In this document: positions 36,801 to 46,562 of the stretch, one piece after another | Layout: every line of letters starts with the position of its first letter | Position numbering within the stretch: position 1 is the first letter of the stretch | Source: UBA6168 sp964508135 | Lineage (GTDB): Bacteria; Bacteroidota; Bacteroidia; Chitinophagales; Saprospiraceae | DNA length: 64,000 nt | Reading direction: 5' to 3' | Assembly (NCBI GenBank): GCA_964508135.1 | Contig: CAZDSU010000019.1 | Location: forward strand, 1-64,000 | Program-made: the position numbers and the translations under genes | Notes under the pieces: model-generated | Databases searched by the model: none | What the model was told of the DNA's origin: nothing | The model's input: the letters and a program-made list of their open reading frames with translations, nothing else

Positions 36801-39800
36801 GCGTTGTCCACCATGCCATCCCCGTTCCTGTCAACAAACCCAGCTTCGATGATGTCTGGTATGCCATCATTGTCGCAGTCGAGGTCACGGTAATTTGGCA
36901 CGCCGTCTCCATCGGAATCTGTGTTTCCCTCGATAATGTCGGGAATTCCATCGTTGTCGCTGTCAAGGTCAAAATCGTCCACTACGCCGTCATTGTCGGT
37001 GTCATTGCCGCTTGTGTAGTAGATGGTCTGGTTTTTTGTCACGGAATTGCCGCAAAGGTCAACCAGCGTCCAAAGGCGGAGCACATAGCCGCTGCAACCA
37101 GACTGGAAGCTCAGGTTGTCCTGATAAGTAGCCTCCAAGCTACTTGCGCAGTTGTCCGCTTCATTGGTCACGTCACCTGTAATCGTCAGGTCGTCCTTGT
37201 CGTCATCACAAGTGATGGTGATGTCGGCTGGCACCGAAAAAGTGGGCGGTGTTTCGTCCCTCAGTGTAAATATTTGCTGTAGCTCGGTGTAGTTGCCACA
37301 TTCGTCCCGCACATAGAAGGTACGGGTCAGCGTGGTTTCAGACTGACAGTTGAAGTTCCATTCGCTGTCGGTGATGACGAGCGGCGTGGAGATGTCGCAG
37401 TTGTCCACAGCAGCTATTTCATATCCAATGGTCGGCTTTGCCGGAACGGCGCTACATTCCACTTCTTGGTCAAATGGGATACTGCCCTCTACGACCATGT
37501 AGCTTACTTGAGTTGGGTCGTGGGCGCCATCGAGGTAATCCCATTCATCAATCTGCACTTGAAAAGAGGTTTGCGTCAAGTTTTGCACCCGGATGGTGGC
37601 AGGCGATGCATCCGTCATGGCGAGGCCTCCAAGCACCACGACAGGGTTTTGGTAGCGGTGCACAAAGTTGATAGTCTGGAAATTGTGGCCAACGGTGACA
37701 CTGCTGGCTTCGCCAAATGTTTCACCGGATTGGTTCCTGAAATCGCCCGTACCGCTGAAGGCCATGTAACCGACCGTTTCAAAACCGTGGTTCATTTCAG
37801 GGTCCCCAGAGGTTTCTTCTTGGCAGAAAATGACCGCATTGCCGCTGGAAAGGGAATTGTAGCGCACCGTTGCCGGGTTGTTCTCGTTGAACGTCTGTAT
37901 TTGCCCCACAAAATTGGGAGTCGGGTAACTCTGCGCAAATGTTGCGGTAGCAGCAACATTTGAAACCAATTTGGTATTTGCCTCAAACCTGAACCCATTG
38001 GCGGAAGCACCTTTCTCGATGGCTATCCATGCCACATTTTCCTCCGTGTGGAGGCCATCATTGCCCTCTTCCTCCTGTAGCCTCAGTTGGAATTGCGAGG
38101 TGGACACATTTCGCACACGAGTCACCACTGCTGAATTGTCATTCTTTGAAACAACCTGCGTCAATAGCACTGGCTGTGCGGTGAACTGTATGGGGAAAGA
38201 AATGGTCTTCCAGCGGTGTGTCACGTTTTTCATCACCCCTGCAATCAGCCGCTTGCCATTCGGCAAGGTATAAATCCTGTAGATATTGGGGGCGGTAATG
38301 TCTTGCACGGTGATCACCTGATGGTCAATTACGCTGTTGCCACAGTAATCGCTGGCCGTCCAGACACGGGTAAGCAGGTGGCTGTAAATCGAACAAGAAT
38401 CAATGCCCTGCGTGGTTTCCTGGTCAAAAGAAAGCCATACGCTGCCGCAGTTTTCAAAGGCATCCACTACTGGGGGAAGCGGAATCTCCTCATCACAATG
38501 CACAGATAAATCACCGGGGATGTTGTTGAGCGAAGGTGCCTGGTTGTCCGACATGTCAATATTGGCGACGGCGGTGTTGCAACAACCAGTGGTGCTGTTG
38601 CATACCTGGTAGGTAAACTCGTCACCTCCACAGAAGGTCGTGTTGGGGATGTAGTAGAACTCACCATCTGTGTCCATGTCCAAAAAGCCATTGCTCGGTT
38701 GGGTAACGATGGAAAAGATGGGGCCACTCAGGTTGGCATCGTTGGTGCCCACATAACCCACGAACACAAAACCTGGGCAGGCATTGGAGAACATGTCGTT
38801 TGCAGGCATTGGTGTTTGCGTAACCGTCTTGGTTACCACATTGGAATATAACCATGAGCCACAGGTTGATCGGCGAGTCCTTCGGCGATATTGTGTTGGA
38901 ACCGAAATACTTGGTGGTGTATAGGACGCACTGGTAGCACCGGAAATAGTCGTGAAGCTTGACCATACTGTTCCAAGCAATTGACTTTGCTCCCAAGCAT
39001 AGTTGATACTTCCGCCATAGCCGCCGACAGGAGCCGATATCGATGTCATGGTTGTCGGCACACCGTTGGCACAAAGTGCTTCGTCGTTGCCAATAACACC
39101 GGCCGATGTAAAGTTGGCGATAACGGTGAAATTCTTTTCTTCATAACCGGTACATCCACTGTTCGTTGCCGAGATACGCATGGTTTTTATGCCCCCTGAG
39201 GTATAATACACACTATGAGGGCCCAGTCCACTGGCAGTTGCCGGCACTGCGTCAACCCCGAAATTCCAGGTAACGGTACTTCCGCTACTGGCAGATCCCG
39301 ACACCGTGAAAATTGCGCCCTGACATGCGGAAGAAGTGTTCCAGGAACTAAATACCGGGTTGGGGTTGGTTGGTTCTTCGATAATCTTGTAGCCCCAATA
39401 AGTCTCACATTCATCGCCGCTATACCGCACCCAAATATTGTAGCTGCCGGGGCCAAGGCCTGTGAAATTCATTGGTGATGGTATCCAAGTGGTTCCGTTT
39501 ATTGATGCCTCCAATGATGTACCTGTAGGCGAGGAAGCACTCACGGTAAGTGAACCATCAGCTACATTACAGGCGGTTGGGCTGATACTGGTGACACTGG
39601 ATACCGTGAACGGAGGCCGAACATTGTAATTGGTTGTACTTATGCCCTGACAACCATTTTTGGTAACTGTCAACTGGACTGGTATGGCGGTAGAAGCAAT
39701 ACTGTTAGGCACGTTGAACGAAACCGTAAATGGCCCGATGCCCGTGGCCGTTGAAGGGGTTGCGTAGCTGCCAAAACTCCAGGAATACGTTGCCCCGACC

Positions 39801-42800
39801 CCAGCATCCTCAGCCTGGAACTGGTAGCTGACCGCTTCGCAAATGAACCCGTTCGTGGTGGTCGGACCAAATTCTATGGCTGAAATCGGGGTTTCTTTCA
39901 CTTCTTTCACCACCGTATTTGAATTGATCCAAGCAGCGCAGGGCGCCCTGCGGGTTTGGCGGCGATACCAGGTCGTAGTGACCATGATAGCTGATGGGTC
40001 GTAGTCAATAGCTGTTGCTCCAGCAATATCATTCCATGTGGCACCAAGGTCAGTGCTTTGCTGCCAACGATAGGTGGTGTAGCCATCCACGCCACCACTT
40101 GGCAGTGCAAAACTTGATATTATAGTTGGATTGAAAGCTGTACAATTTGACTCTGTTCCACTGATTGATCCTGCCGATGTAAAGTTGGCGGCTACCATTT
40201 TTACCACTGCGTTCGAATAGACAAAACTGCCGCAGGTACGGCGCCGAGCACCCCTGCGATACTGCGTAGTGGTAGTGATGGTAATGGGGTCAAGGGTAGC
40301 AGTTGCAGCACCAGTGATGTCGGACCAAGTAGTTCCTCCATTTACACTCAACTGCCATTGGTAAACCAAACTGCCACCTGCCCCACCCGAAGGCGTGGTT
40401 ACACTGGAAATGACGCCGGGGTCAAAGCTGCCGCAATTGTCCTCATCGCCCACGATGATGCCGGGGTCGGTGATGTTTAGTTCGACCGTTTTGGTGACAA
40501 TGTTGGTGAACAACCACCCACCGGCAGGTAGGCTTGAACACTCCGAAACCCTTGCCCCACGGCGATACTTGGTCGTTTGATCAATATGCGGAGGGTCATA
40601 ATTGGCAGTATTGGAGCTTGCAATATCCGTCCAGGTAGTGCCATCGTCAATGCTCTCCTGCCATTTGTATTCGGCAGTGCCATTGACGGCGCCACTGACC
40701 CAAATATCGAAGTGGCTGATGCCATAGGGCGTTCCGTTGTCTGGGTTGGTGGGCGAAGTCAGGTTGACAAATGGAGGTGTGGTGTAAGTGGCGGTAGGTG
40801 TGCCGCCTTTGACTGTCACTTTGGTCACGTTTTGACCTGTAACCGTGAGGAACATCGGTTCACCGTTCTGATTGGTGATGGTGTAGGTGGCACCATTGGC
40901 GCTTCCACTCACGGGCGGGTCAACCTTCCAAGTGACGTCATTGCCGCTGGTAGGAAGTGTGCCAACCATTAGCTGTGGGTCGTAACCACCGCATTGGCTT
41001 TCATCCGAAGAAATGCTGCCTCCAGTCGTGAAATTGGCGGTTAATGACTTGAGAATCGAGTTGGAATATACCCATCCTGTGCAGGGCAACAACCTTGCAG
41101 CCCGGCGGTAGTGGGTATTATTGGCAATGGAAGGCGGGTCGTAAGTGGCCGAGTTGGTGCTGGCAATGTCCGACCAGGTAGTTCCATTGATGCTGGACTG
41201 CCATTTGTACTCCGTGGTGCCAGTGCCAGGACTTGGAGCTGTGCTGCTGGTAATCAATGCTGGGTTGAAGCTCGTACCGCAACCCGATTCCTCACCACTA
41301 ATGGTGCCACCGCTCGTGTAGTTGCCGCCACTTGCCACCGAAATGGCCTGCGTGATGGAGCAGCCAGAGGCACTGGTCACGGTCACGTTGTAATTGCCAG
41401 CGGCCAGGCTGCTGCGCACACCATTGTTGGCGGCAAGGTCTGCGATTTTAGTGGCGGGCAGCGCTGTATTAAAAAAGTAACGGACATCGTCCATTTTACC
41501 CTTATAATAGTTGATGCTAGAAGATATGACAGAGCCACTTTGTGCGCCGCCGATACCACCATTGTTGCTGTGTGCGGTCAAGCTGGTGAAGTTTGAGGTG
41601 GTCTGGGTTCCGGCTACGCCATCCAAGAAAAGCTGGATTTTGCCAGCGGCAAAGACCACCGCAACATGGTGCCACCCGCCATCATTTGGAAACGCCAGTG
41701 TGCCTGCCGAATAAGACGTAGAGCTAGATCTTCTGATGGTCGCCTGTAAGGTGCTGTTGTTCAACTGCATAGCCAGACCTACACCTGAGCTGCTGCTAGA
41801 ACCCCCTTCCTCGAAAAGCACTTTCGTGCCAGAAAGATTGTCCGGTTTTATCCACATGGATACGGTGAGGTTGTTAGCTGCAACTTCCATGAAACCACCG
41901 TCAATACTGTAACGGATAGCCGTACTGCCATTGAAATAAAGGGATTTATTGCCTTGCACGGCATCGCTGACATAAATTGGGTATCCTGTCACGCCGTTGG
42001 CGTGCTTGCCGTTGCCAGAAACATCGTTGGTATTTTCTTCAAAAGTCCACCATGCATTCTCCACCATGTCCGACCATCGGTAGCTGTACGGGGTGTCGCC
42101 TCCTGTCGGAGTCATGGTGATGCCACCATTGGCCACGCCACATGCCTCGTTGGTTATGGAATAGCTTCCGCTCATACCGCTGGAGCAGTCAGGGTCGGCA
42201 CAGTCCGTGAGGCCGTCGAAGTCGTCGTCCCGGCCATTGTCGCAGACCTCCGTGGAGCAAACAGGGCGCAATGCAGTGCCAGGAATGAGAGTCCTGGTGC
42301 TGCTGCTCGGCGTCTGCCAATAAACCTGAAAATGGTCGCTGTTGGTGCTGCCAGCCTTTTGCAATAGTTCGATATAATAGGGCTGACCTGCCACAAGGGC
42401 TTTAGAGGTTGAGGTCTGTGCAGCGTATTTTGTGTACTCCGCAACACCCGTGAAGCCAGTCACCTCGGCTATCAGCGACTTGTTTAGGTTATTGTTGTCG
42501 GTGCTCAAATATAGTTTTGAGGCATCGCCAGAGGTCACCGTGAAAGTATAGTTGCCAGTTGTTGGTGGAACGAGATAGCCATAAACCCTCGTGCCGAAAT
42601 CGTTGCTGTAATTGAGGGGGCCTTGGAAGGAGTTCAAAAAGCCGGTTTCGTCGTAGTTGTTGGGATAATCAACATTGGAGAGAAGGTTGTTCACCGATAT
42701 TCCGGTGATGCCCCCCCAACGTTCGTAGGTGAGGCCGCCAGTATTGCAGGTCACGGCCGCAGGACAGTTCACTTTTGAAAGCGAAACCGCATCAATGTAC

Positions 42801-44410
42801 ATACCAACGCTTGAGCGGCTGTTGGTGAAAGTAAAGCTGGAAATCGGGTCGAGAATATTGTAGGTAAATGTGTATTCGTATTTGGTCCAACTCAGGTCCG
42901 TGGCACTTTCACTGGCGGGTACTGCCCAAGAATTCAATTCCTTGAACCCACTGACGTAGCTGAACTCCAAGGCAAGCAGACCTGCACTTTGGGCAGGAAT
43001 AGTGCCATTTGGAAGGCCGCTGCTGTTCAATCCCAGTTTTCTGGATGCTGCATAAAAACAGAAGGTGTAAGTCTCGCCGTCTTCCAGCAGGAGGTTGTTG
43101 GAAAAGTCGGAGTTGGAAGTCCAACAGTCGCCACTGTTCGCCAGCCAGACATAGTAGTTACCTTCTGGGTTGTTAACGGTGTTGGTGGCATCATTCACCA
43201 AAAACAAATAGGGCGAAGAAATGCCCGCCGACCAAGGATAGAGACTGGTGTCGTTGCCGTTTGGTATTGCGGCAGCGGGCTTGCCATCCAAGGTGTAAGG
43301 AAAAGAACCCACGTTGGAGGCTTCATACCCACCATTCCCAATCATGTTTTGAGCACAACCACAACCAAGGTCGAAGCTCGTTCCACCCAGAGGGTTTATT
43401 CTGCTAAAGCAAAAATCGTCAACCAACTGCAAGCCGCCAGACGATTTGTACGCACCAATTTCTGCGTAAACTGCATTGGATGGCGCTTTTCCTTTTAGGG
43501 TAAACTGCGTATATGAGGTTGTCGTGAGTACAATAGGTTGAACGATGTCGGAGATGTTGCTCCCACTCGCATCTTTCCAGGTAAGGTATATTTCAGCATA
43601 ATTTACGCTTCCGCTTAATTTCGACCACGCAGTGATCTGGTAAGTTTCGCCTGGGGTTACAGCTATCCGGCGGTATAAGCTGCCTTCCGTGCTACCAAGT
43701 TGCCCAGCCCCAGTGCCTGATTTTGCATCGGAGACGATAGAGGTCGTAGTGTTCCAAGTGTCCCAACCCACTTTCCCAGTTTCATAGCCCGGATTTTCCA
43801 CTAAGGTACACTCGTCAATAGCAGGTGTGGACTCTTCCAAGCAAAATTCATCGAGTTTCAGCTTTCCACTTCCACTTTTTTCAATAGTTACCCTAACGGA
43901 ATTGACTCCGGTAGGTGCAGTAGCGCTTTGACGATGCTCCGTATAGCTGGTAGTCGCTACGGACATGATTGTCTCGCTAAGGACAGTGCTGCTGGCATTC
44001 AAGAACTCCAGTTTTACAACGACCCAACTTGGTGTCCCCTCAATCTTGGCGTATGCCGAAAGCGTATAAACATTGCCAGCCGTTACGCCAGTCTTGGATT
44101 GGGTCATGGTCGCCCAACTGGAGGTAAGCTCGACTGCCCTACCACCCGCATAAGCATCCGTAATGGAAGTCACTGTGCCCGAGGTTGTCCACCCTGTGAG
44201 ATTGGTGTTCAGGTCGGTGTTGGTAAGCAGGATGCAGGCAGGTGGCATGAACATCGCCATCTGCTTGTCAAATTGCGCCTCGAATCGCTGGAATATTTTA
44301 ACGGCAAACCCCTTGTTTGACAAAGGCTCCAATGCAAAAACATCCTGTACCGTACAGAGCAAAATCACATAAATTGAGACCAGATTGAGTGTAAACCTTT
44401 TAGACTTCAT
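33866..44410 (-). CDS. giant modular secreted adhesin-like protein
   Basis: 3514 residues with a signal peptide (1-26, ending VQDVFA). Modules in order: two carbohydrate-binding-like jelly rolls (about 50-340), a third such region (about 345-555), a PA14 domain (about 558-715, with YERWGGITGISV), a SprB-like repeat split by a LamG/concanavalin domain (about 750-1020), five or so tandem repeats with YRWQ...ATYDPP...YRRxxRRxxC (about 1030-1860), HYR-like parts alternating with two H-lectin-like stretches (about 1950-2460), a long run of thrombospondin-3 calcium repeats DxDxDGxxD (about 2468-2957), a conserved Saprospiraceae C-terminal module (about 2970-3220, VLLEGP-type with ATRSALLQRDGDV and RHRNHLGV), then more calcium repeats. 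It ends ITICSNPGS...CGPCQN and lacks an obvious T9SS sorting domain. A calcium-stabilised surface adhesin or carbohydrate-binding role is likely. Monocistronic. Confidence 0.9.
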   Translation of the reverse strand: MKSKRFTLNLVSIYVILLCTVQDVFALEPLSNKGFAVKIFQRFEAQFDKQMAMFMPPACILLTNTDLNTNLTGWTTSGTVTSITDAYAGGRAVELTSSWATMTQSKTGVTAGNVYTLSAYAKIEGTPSWVVVKLEFLNASSTVLSETIMSVATTSYTEHRQSATAPTGVNSVRVTIEKSGSGKLKLDEFCLEESTPAIDECTLVENPGYETGKVGWDTWNTTTSIVSDAKSGTGAGQLGSTEGSLYRRIAVTPGETYQITAWSKLSGSVNYAEIYLTWKDASGSNISDIVQPIVLTTTSYTQFTLKGKAPSNAVYAEIGAYKSSGGLQLVDDFCFSRINPLGGTSFDLGCGCAQNMIGNGGYEASNVGSFPYTLDGKPAAAIPNGNDTSLYPWSAGISSPYLFLVNDATNTVNNPEGNYYVWLANSGDCWTSNSDFSNNLLLEDGETYTFCFYAASRKLGLNSSGLPNGTIPAQSAGLLALEFSYVSGFKELNSWAVPASESATDLSWTKYEYTFTYNILDPISSFTFTNSRSSVGMYIDAVSLSKVNCPAAVTCNTGGLTYERWGGITGISVNNLLSNVDYPNNYDETGFLNSFQGPLNYSNDFGTRVYGYLVPPTTGNYTFTVTSGDASKLYLSTDNNNLNKSLIAEVTGFTGVAEYTKYAAQTSTSKALVAGQPYYIELLQKAGSTNSDHFQVYWQTPSSSTRTLIPGTALRPVCSTEVCDNGRDDDFDGLTDCADPDCSSGMSGSYSITNEACGVANGGITMTPTGGDTPYSYRWSDMVENAWWTFEENTNDVSGNGKHANGVTGYPIYVSDAVQGNKSLYFNGSTAIRYSIDGGFMEVAANNLTVSMWIKPDNLSGTKVLFEEGGSSSSSGVGLAMQLNNSTLQATIRRSSSTSYSAGTLAFPNDGGWHHVAVVFAAGKIQLFLDGVAGTQTTSNFTSLTAHSNNGGIGGAQSGSVISSSINYYKGKMDDVRYFFNTALPATKIADLAANNGVRSSLAAGNYNVTVTSASGCSITQAISVASGGNYTSGGTISGEESGCGTSFNPALITSSTAPSPGTGTTEYKWQSSINGTTWSDIASTNSATYDPPSIANNTHYRRAARLLPCTGWVYSNSILKSLTANFTTGGSISSDESQCGGYDPQLMVGTLPTSGNDVTWKVDPPVSGSANGATYTITNQNGEPMFLTVTGQNVTKVTVKGGTPTATYTTPPFVNLTSPTNPDNGTPYGISHFDIWVSGAVNGTAEYKWQESIDDGTTWTDIASSNTANYDPPHIDQTTKYRRGARVSECSSLPAGGWLFTNIVTKTVELNITDPGIIVGDEDNCGSFDPGVISSVTTPSGGAGGSLVYQWQLSVNGGTTWSDITGAATATLDPITITTTTQYRRGARRRTCGSFVYSNAVVKMVAANFTSAGSISGTESNCTAFNPTIISSFALPSGGVDGYTTYRWQQSTDLGATWNDIAGATAIDYDPSAIMVTTTWYRRQTRRAPCAAWINSNTVVKEVKETPISAIEFGPTTTNGFICEAVSYQFQAEDAGVGATYSWSFGSYATPSTATGIGPFTVSFNVPNSIASTAIPVQLTVTKNGCQGISTTNYNVRPPFTVSSVTSISPTACNVADGSLTVSASSPTGTSLEASINGTTWIPSPMNFTGLGPGSYNIWVRYSGDECETYWGYKIIEEPTNPNPVFSSWNTSSACQGAIFTVSGSASSGSTVTWNFGVDAVPATASGLGPHSVYYTSGGIKTMRISATNSGCTGYEEKNFTVIANFTSAGVIGNDEALCANGVPTTMTSISAPVGGYGGSINYAWEQSQLLGTVWSSFTTISGATSASYTPPSISVPTQYRRRTRRSTCGSWLYSNVVTKTVTQTPMPANDMFSNACPGFVFVGYVGTNDANLSGPIFSIVTQPSNGFLDMDTDGEFYYIPNTTFCGGDEFTYQVCNSTTGCCNTAVANIDMSDNQAPSLNNIPGDLSVHCDEEIPLPPVVDAFENCGSVWLSFDQETTQGIDSCSIYSHLLTRVWTASDYCGNSVIDHQVITVQDITAPNIYRIYTLPNGKRLIAGVMKNVTHRWKTISFPIQFTAQPVLLTQVVSKNDNSAVVTRVRNVSTSQFQLRLQEEEGNDGLHTEENVAWIAIEKGASANGFRFEANTKLVSNVAATATFAQSYPTPNFVGQIQTFNENNPATVRYNSLSSGNAVIFCQEETSGDPEMNHGFETVGYMAFSGTGDFRNQSGETFGEASSVTVGHNFQTINFVHRYQNPVVVLGGLAMTDASPATIRVQNLTQTSFQVQIDEWDYLDGAHDPTQVSYMVVEGSIPFDQEVECSAVPAKPTIGYEIAAVDNCDISTPLVITDSEWNFNCQSETTLTRTFYVRDECGNYTELQQIFTLRDETPPTFSVPADITITCDDDKDDLTITGDVTNEADNCASSLEATYQDNLSFQSGCSGYVLRLWTLVDLCGNSVTKNQTIYYTSGNDTDNDGVVDDFDLDSDNDGIPDIIEGNTDSDGDGVPNYRDLDCDNDGIPDIIEAGFVDRNGDGMVDNALQLGWDNDGDGYTYGYDANDNNASVTTSVIFNTTVLDPDGDGMLNFTDLDSDNDGIPDLIEAGGVDNDGNGRIDYPIPSDPTSMEDGDSDGYASVYDPDEDVIPGDENPSRALIKYDGIDYSGGDPSTNPDYDSDGIPDFLDLDSDNDGIPDLIEVGGVDENGDGRVDLLTEFDDAARDGFHDDFVARPRVRTEPDGVVIDGRPEDVNNDGTVYLVGDDDNDNLLNFRDLDTDGDGIRDMAELRMFSFDQDGDGMIDVLIDNNDDGFHDGLASIGFVSTDPDGTNNDGEPTDDSDTDTSPYITVITDGMIGEVNGQPDVDDDGDGILNFRDLDSDGDGVRDDLEDRNRNGIVETNEMNPLNVDTDGDGLPDGIEDTNQNGFFDEGETSPILVDTDGDLLADNLEDLNFDGIVDFGESNPRDACDPFISSSCVGVKIQVRALLQGPTVGTGNSDLMKDGLRAKGVIPTDEPYKSIDLFKLANEGGTEVCDPAAFTLTGENAIVDWVLIELRHLAKPDSIVATRSALLQRDGDVIMPNGDSILSFNLVRSGNYYVALRHRNHLGVVTENFFLLSKTVTLFDFTDPTLKTKGSNSRVDVGGGEMALWAGDFNSNRQTVYQGPSNDVLTLFFHIVMNTNNTTLLANYISSGYVMTDFDLDGNSIFQGPGNDKSAMLIHTTLSNSENANSFANFVVGDKLPETNHPSAAPRCGDDKTVATCDFDDDGTINDLDLDDDNDGVYDVDDINPYNPNSDSDADGISDNVECGGDGRYNPSEDTNPLVQDTDGDGLKDGQEDSNKNGVQDGNESNPLDRCSPTSTTSLCDFDGDGIINAFDLDDDNDGVADVNDVSDFSTSSDSDSDGISDGEETGFDGIYHAGTDSNPLNACDPNPSMGSCTPVDQDGDGYFENYPVTHQLFDQSDLNPCVPSSSVSVCPCEDTDGDGKITICSNPGSIDQKTRYISLWLWPTYFAEGATCGPCQN

Positions 44411-44869
44411 AAGTTTTTGTTTTTGAGTGCCAGTGCTGAGAAATATGGGGGTGTTCCAAATTTTTCATTTGCATGCAATGCCTAAAACTGTTGCATCATT
44501 TGGGTTTCAAAAACGAGCATTAGCAAACCCAGTTAGCGTTGCCGAAGGCTTTCTCGATTTTGTTTTTCCAAGACCAAAATGTAGTTGTGAGAAGGAAGTG
44601 GATGTACCAATACCAACGAAAGGAAGGAAGTCTTGAGCCTTAGTGCTCTTCGATTTGACAAAGGATGTTTTGTTCAATTTCATGTTTTTGTCTTCTACGT
44701 TCGCCCTGTTTCCAAAAAATAGGTAAATGTCTTTAAGAGGGAATCTTAATGTTGAAATCCGGAGGAGGAGGATGGGAGATGAAAAGTCGAGGAGGGATAA
44801 CCAAATGCTGCAGTGACAAACACTATGCCAACAGGTGAATGCGAATTGCCGTTGCTGCAAAACTCACAA

Positions 44870-44907
44870 AAACAAAAAAGGCTTGGACCATGAAAGACCC
44901 AAGCCCA
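44870..44907 (-). terminator. terminator of the dcw cluster
   Basis: Minus strand: GGCTTGG, a 12-nt loop, CCAAGCC and then TTTTTTGTTTTTG. It lies about 105 bp after the ftsZ stop, with no gene between, so it should end the whole division/cell-wall transcript. Confidence 0.8.
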
Positions 44908-44945
44908 AAACTTGGCTTAGCAAGTTATGATGGCTAAAAATAAAA

Positions 44946-45010
44946 AACTTTTAATTGTGAACGGTGAATTGTGAACGGCTCGCACAGTTCACAGTTCACA
45001 ATTAAAAGTT
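44946..45010. repeat. inverted repeat just after ftsZ
   Basis: AACTTTTAATTGTGAAC at the left end is the exact complement of the right end (17 bp), with degenerate copies of GTGAAC words between. It abuts the ftsZ stop codon and lacks a T tract. It fits the dispersed palindromes of this cluster. Confidence 0.75.
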
Positions 45011-45011
45011 C

Positions 45012-46475
45012 TCAATCCACATTGTCGTGGAGGAACGAATTGCCCTCCCTCAACTGCGGCTCTGCTTCGCTTTCCGAAATCGTCCATTTGGAGTAGGCGA
45101 TTTCATCCGAACCGGGCACGTCTTCCAAGTTCACTCCCTTGCGGAGGTAGGCTGGCACGTTCTCCAGTTCGTTCACCGCCTGCGGGTTGCTGAGTTTCGG
45201 CTTGGTGCCGATGTTCGCCAAGCGTTCCTTCCGACGACGCTCCGCTTCCAAACGGTGTTGGCGCTCCTCTTCCTCACGGTCACGGTTGTTCCGCACATAA
45301 GGCTCTTCCCGATGAAAACGGTTGTATTTGTTGAACTTTTCCGTCACGTCCGGGAAATCAATGGTATTGTCCACCTCCTTTTCTTCCTCAGCTCCAAGCG
45401 TGCTCAAAAAGTTTTTTTTTGGCGAAAACTCGTCATCGTCCAACGAAACTTTCACTGGCCTGGCATTGGACTCCGGCTTGGCACCTGGGATGGCAGCTTT
45501 GGTTTGGTTTCGCTCAAATCCTGTGGCAATGATGGTCACACTCAACTTGTCGCCGAGCGTCTCGTCGTAGCAGTTGCCCCAGATGAGGTTCGTGCCAGCG
45601 CCCGCTTCCTCTTGGACGAACTCCGTGATTTCAAAAATCTCCTCCATCGTCACCTCTTTTTTACCGGAGGTGATATTGATGAGGATGTGCTGCGCACCCC
45701 GAATGTTGTTCTCTTCGAGCAGCGGCGAGTTCAGCGCCTCGTCCACGGCACGCTTCGCTCGGTTGTCGCCTTCGGCAATGGCCGTGCCCATGATGGCCAC
45801 CCCACTGTCACGCATTACCGTGTTCACGTCCTCGAAGTCCACGTTCACGTAGCCCGGAACGGTGATGATCTCTGCAATTCCCTTGGCCGCTGTGGTCAGG
45901 ATGTTGTCCGCCTGCCCGAAAGCCTGCGAAATGGTCAGGTTGCCGTGGATGGCTTTTAGCTTGTCATTCGAGATGACGATGATGGTGTCCACGTACTTTT
46001 TCAGTTCATCCAAGCCTTCGTGGCCCTGATAGACCCGCTTGTTTCCCTCAAAAGTGAACGGCAACGTCACGATGCCCACCGTCAGGATGTCCATCTCCTG
46101 CGCTGCCCGTGCGATGATGGGCGCCGCACCTGTGCCAGTGCCACCGCCCATGCCAGCGGTGATGAAAAGCATCTTGCAATTGTTGCCGAGGTAGGTCCTC
46201 ACCTCCTCGATGCTCTCCTCCGCTGACAACTTTCCGATATTGGGTTTTGAGCCAGCGCCACGCCCCTCGGTGAGTGTCGGGCCGAGCTGTATTTTGGTTT
46301 GCACAGGGCTTTGGGCCATGGCCTGCTCGTCGGTGTTGCAGATGGCAAAATCCACCCCAACGATGCCCTGCTTAAACATGTGGTTTACAGCGTTCGAGCC
46401 GCCGCCGCCGACGCCAATTACCTTGATGATGGGTGCGCCGCTATTTCTGTTGTCGTCAATTAATTTGAATATCAT
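45012..46475 (-). CDS. ftsZ: cell division GTPase FtsZ
   Basis: 487 residues from the ATG at 46475 (MIFKLIDDNRNSGAPIIKVI). FtsZ polymerises into the Z-ring at midcell. Seen: IGVGGGGSNAVNHM, the tubulin signature GGGTGTGAAPI, VGIVTLPFTFEG, TLGDKLSVTIIATGF, a variable linker, and a Bacteroidota-type C-terminus (ELENVPAYLRKGVNLEDVPG ... NSFLHDNVD). The frame is open to 46556, but the extra 27 codons are encoded by a palindromic repeat and would displace the conserved start. Last gene of the dcw run, 87 bp after the ftsA stop. Confidence 0.98.
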   Translation of the reverse strand: MIFKLIDDNRNSGAPIIKVIGVGGGGSNAVNHMFKQGIVGVDFAICNTDEQAMAQSPVQTKIQLGPTLTEGRGAGSKPNIGKLSAEESIEEVRTYLGNNCKMLFITAGMGGGTGTGAAPIIARAAQEMDILTVGIVTLPFTFEGNKRVYQGHEGLDELKKYVDTIIVISNDKLKAIHGNLTISQAFGQADNILTTAAKGIAEIITVPGYVNVDFEDVNTVMRDSGVAIMGTAIAEGDNRAKRAVDEALNSPLLEENNIRGAQHILINITSGKKEVTMEEIFEITEFVQEEAGAGTNLIWGNCYDETLGDKLSVTIIATGFERNQTKAAIPGAKPESNARPVKVSLDDDEFSPKKNFLSTLGAEEEKEVDNTIDFPDVTEKFNKYNRFHREEPYVRNNRDREEEERQHRLEAERRRKERLANIGTKPKLSNPQAVNELENVPAYLRKGVNLEDVPGSDEIAYSKWTISESEAEPQLREGNSFLHDNVD

Positions 46476-46489
46476 AACTGCTAAATTTG

Positions 46490-46560
46490 AGGAATGAGGA
46501 ATGAGGAACGAGGGATGAGAAGGCGGGACGTTCATCCCTCGTTCCTCATTCCTCATTCCT
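46490..46560. repeat. perfect 29-bp inverted repeat between ftsA and ftsZ
   Basis: The left arm 46490-46518 (AGGAATGAGGAATGAGGAAC...) is the exact complement of 46532-46560, with a 13-nt loop. It fills the ftsA-ftsZ gap almost completely, 14 bp before the ftsZ ATG, so it could affect ftsZ translation or message stability. Confidence 0.9.
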
Positions 46561-46562
46561 GT

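Larger units (their letters stand above)
44411..45011. other. intergenic region between the adhesin and ftsZ
   Basis: 601 bp. It contains the dcw terminator (44870-44907), an inverted repeat (44946-45010) and the promoter region of the adhesin, whose elements I could not identify. A 58-codon minus frame at 44507-44683 (MKLNKTSFVKSKSTKAQDFL...) is possible but unsupported. No other gene is visible. Confidence 0.5.

Noticed and set aside
35489..37282. 597-codon plus-strand frame
   Set aside because: Antisense to the calcium-repeat region of the giant adhesin; its valine-rich pattern mirrors the Asp-rich repeats.
44507..44860. 117-codon minus-strand frame before ftsZ's terminator
   Set aside because: Composition is not protein-like in its first half; a 58-codon sub-frame is possible but unsupported.
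46476..46556. N-terminal extension of FtsZ
   Set aside because: The extra 27 codons are the translated left arm of an inverted repeat (MRNEERG...), absent from FtsZ proteins; the ATG at 46475 gives the conserved start.
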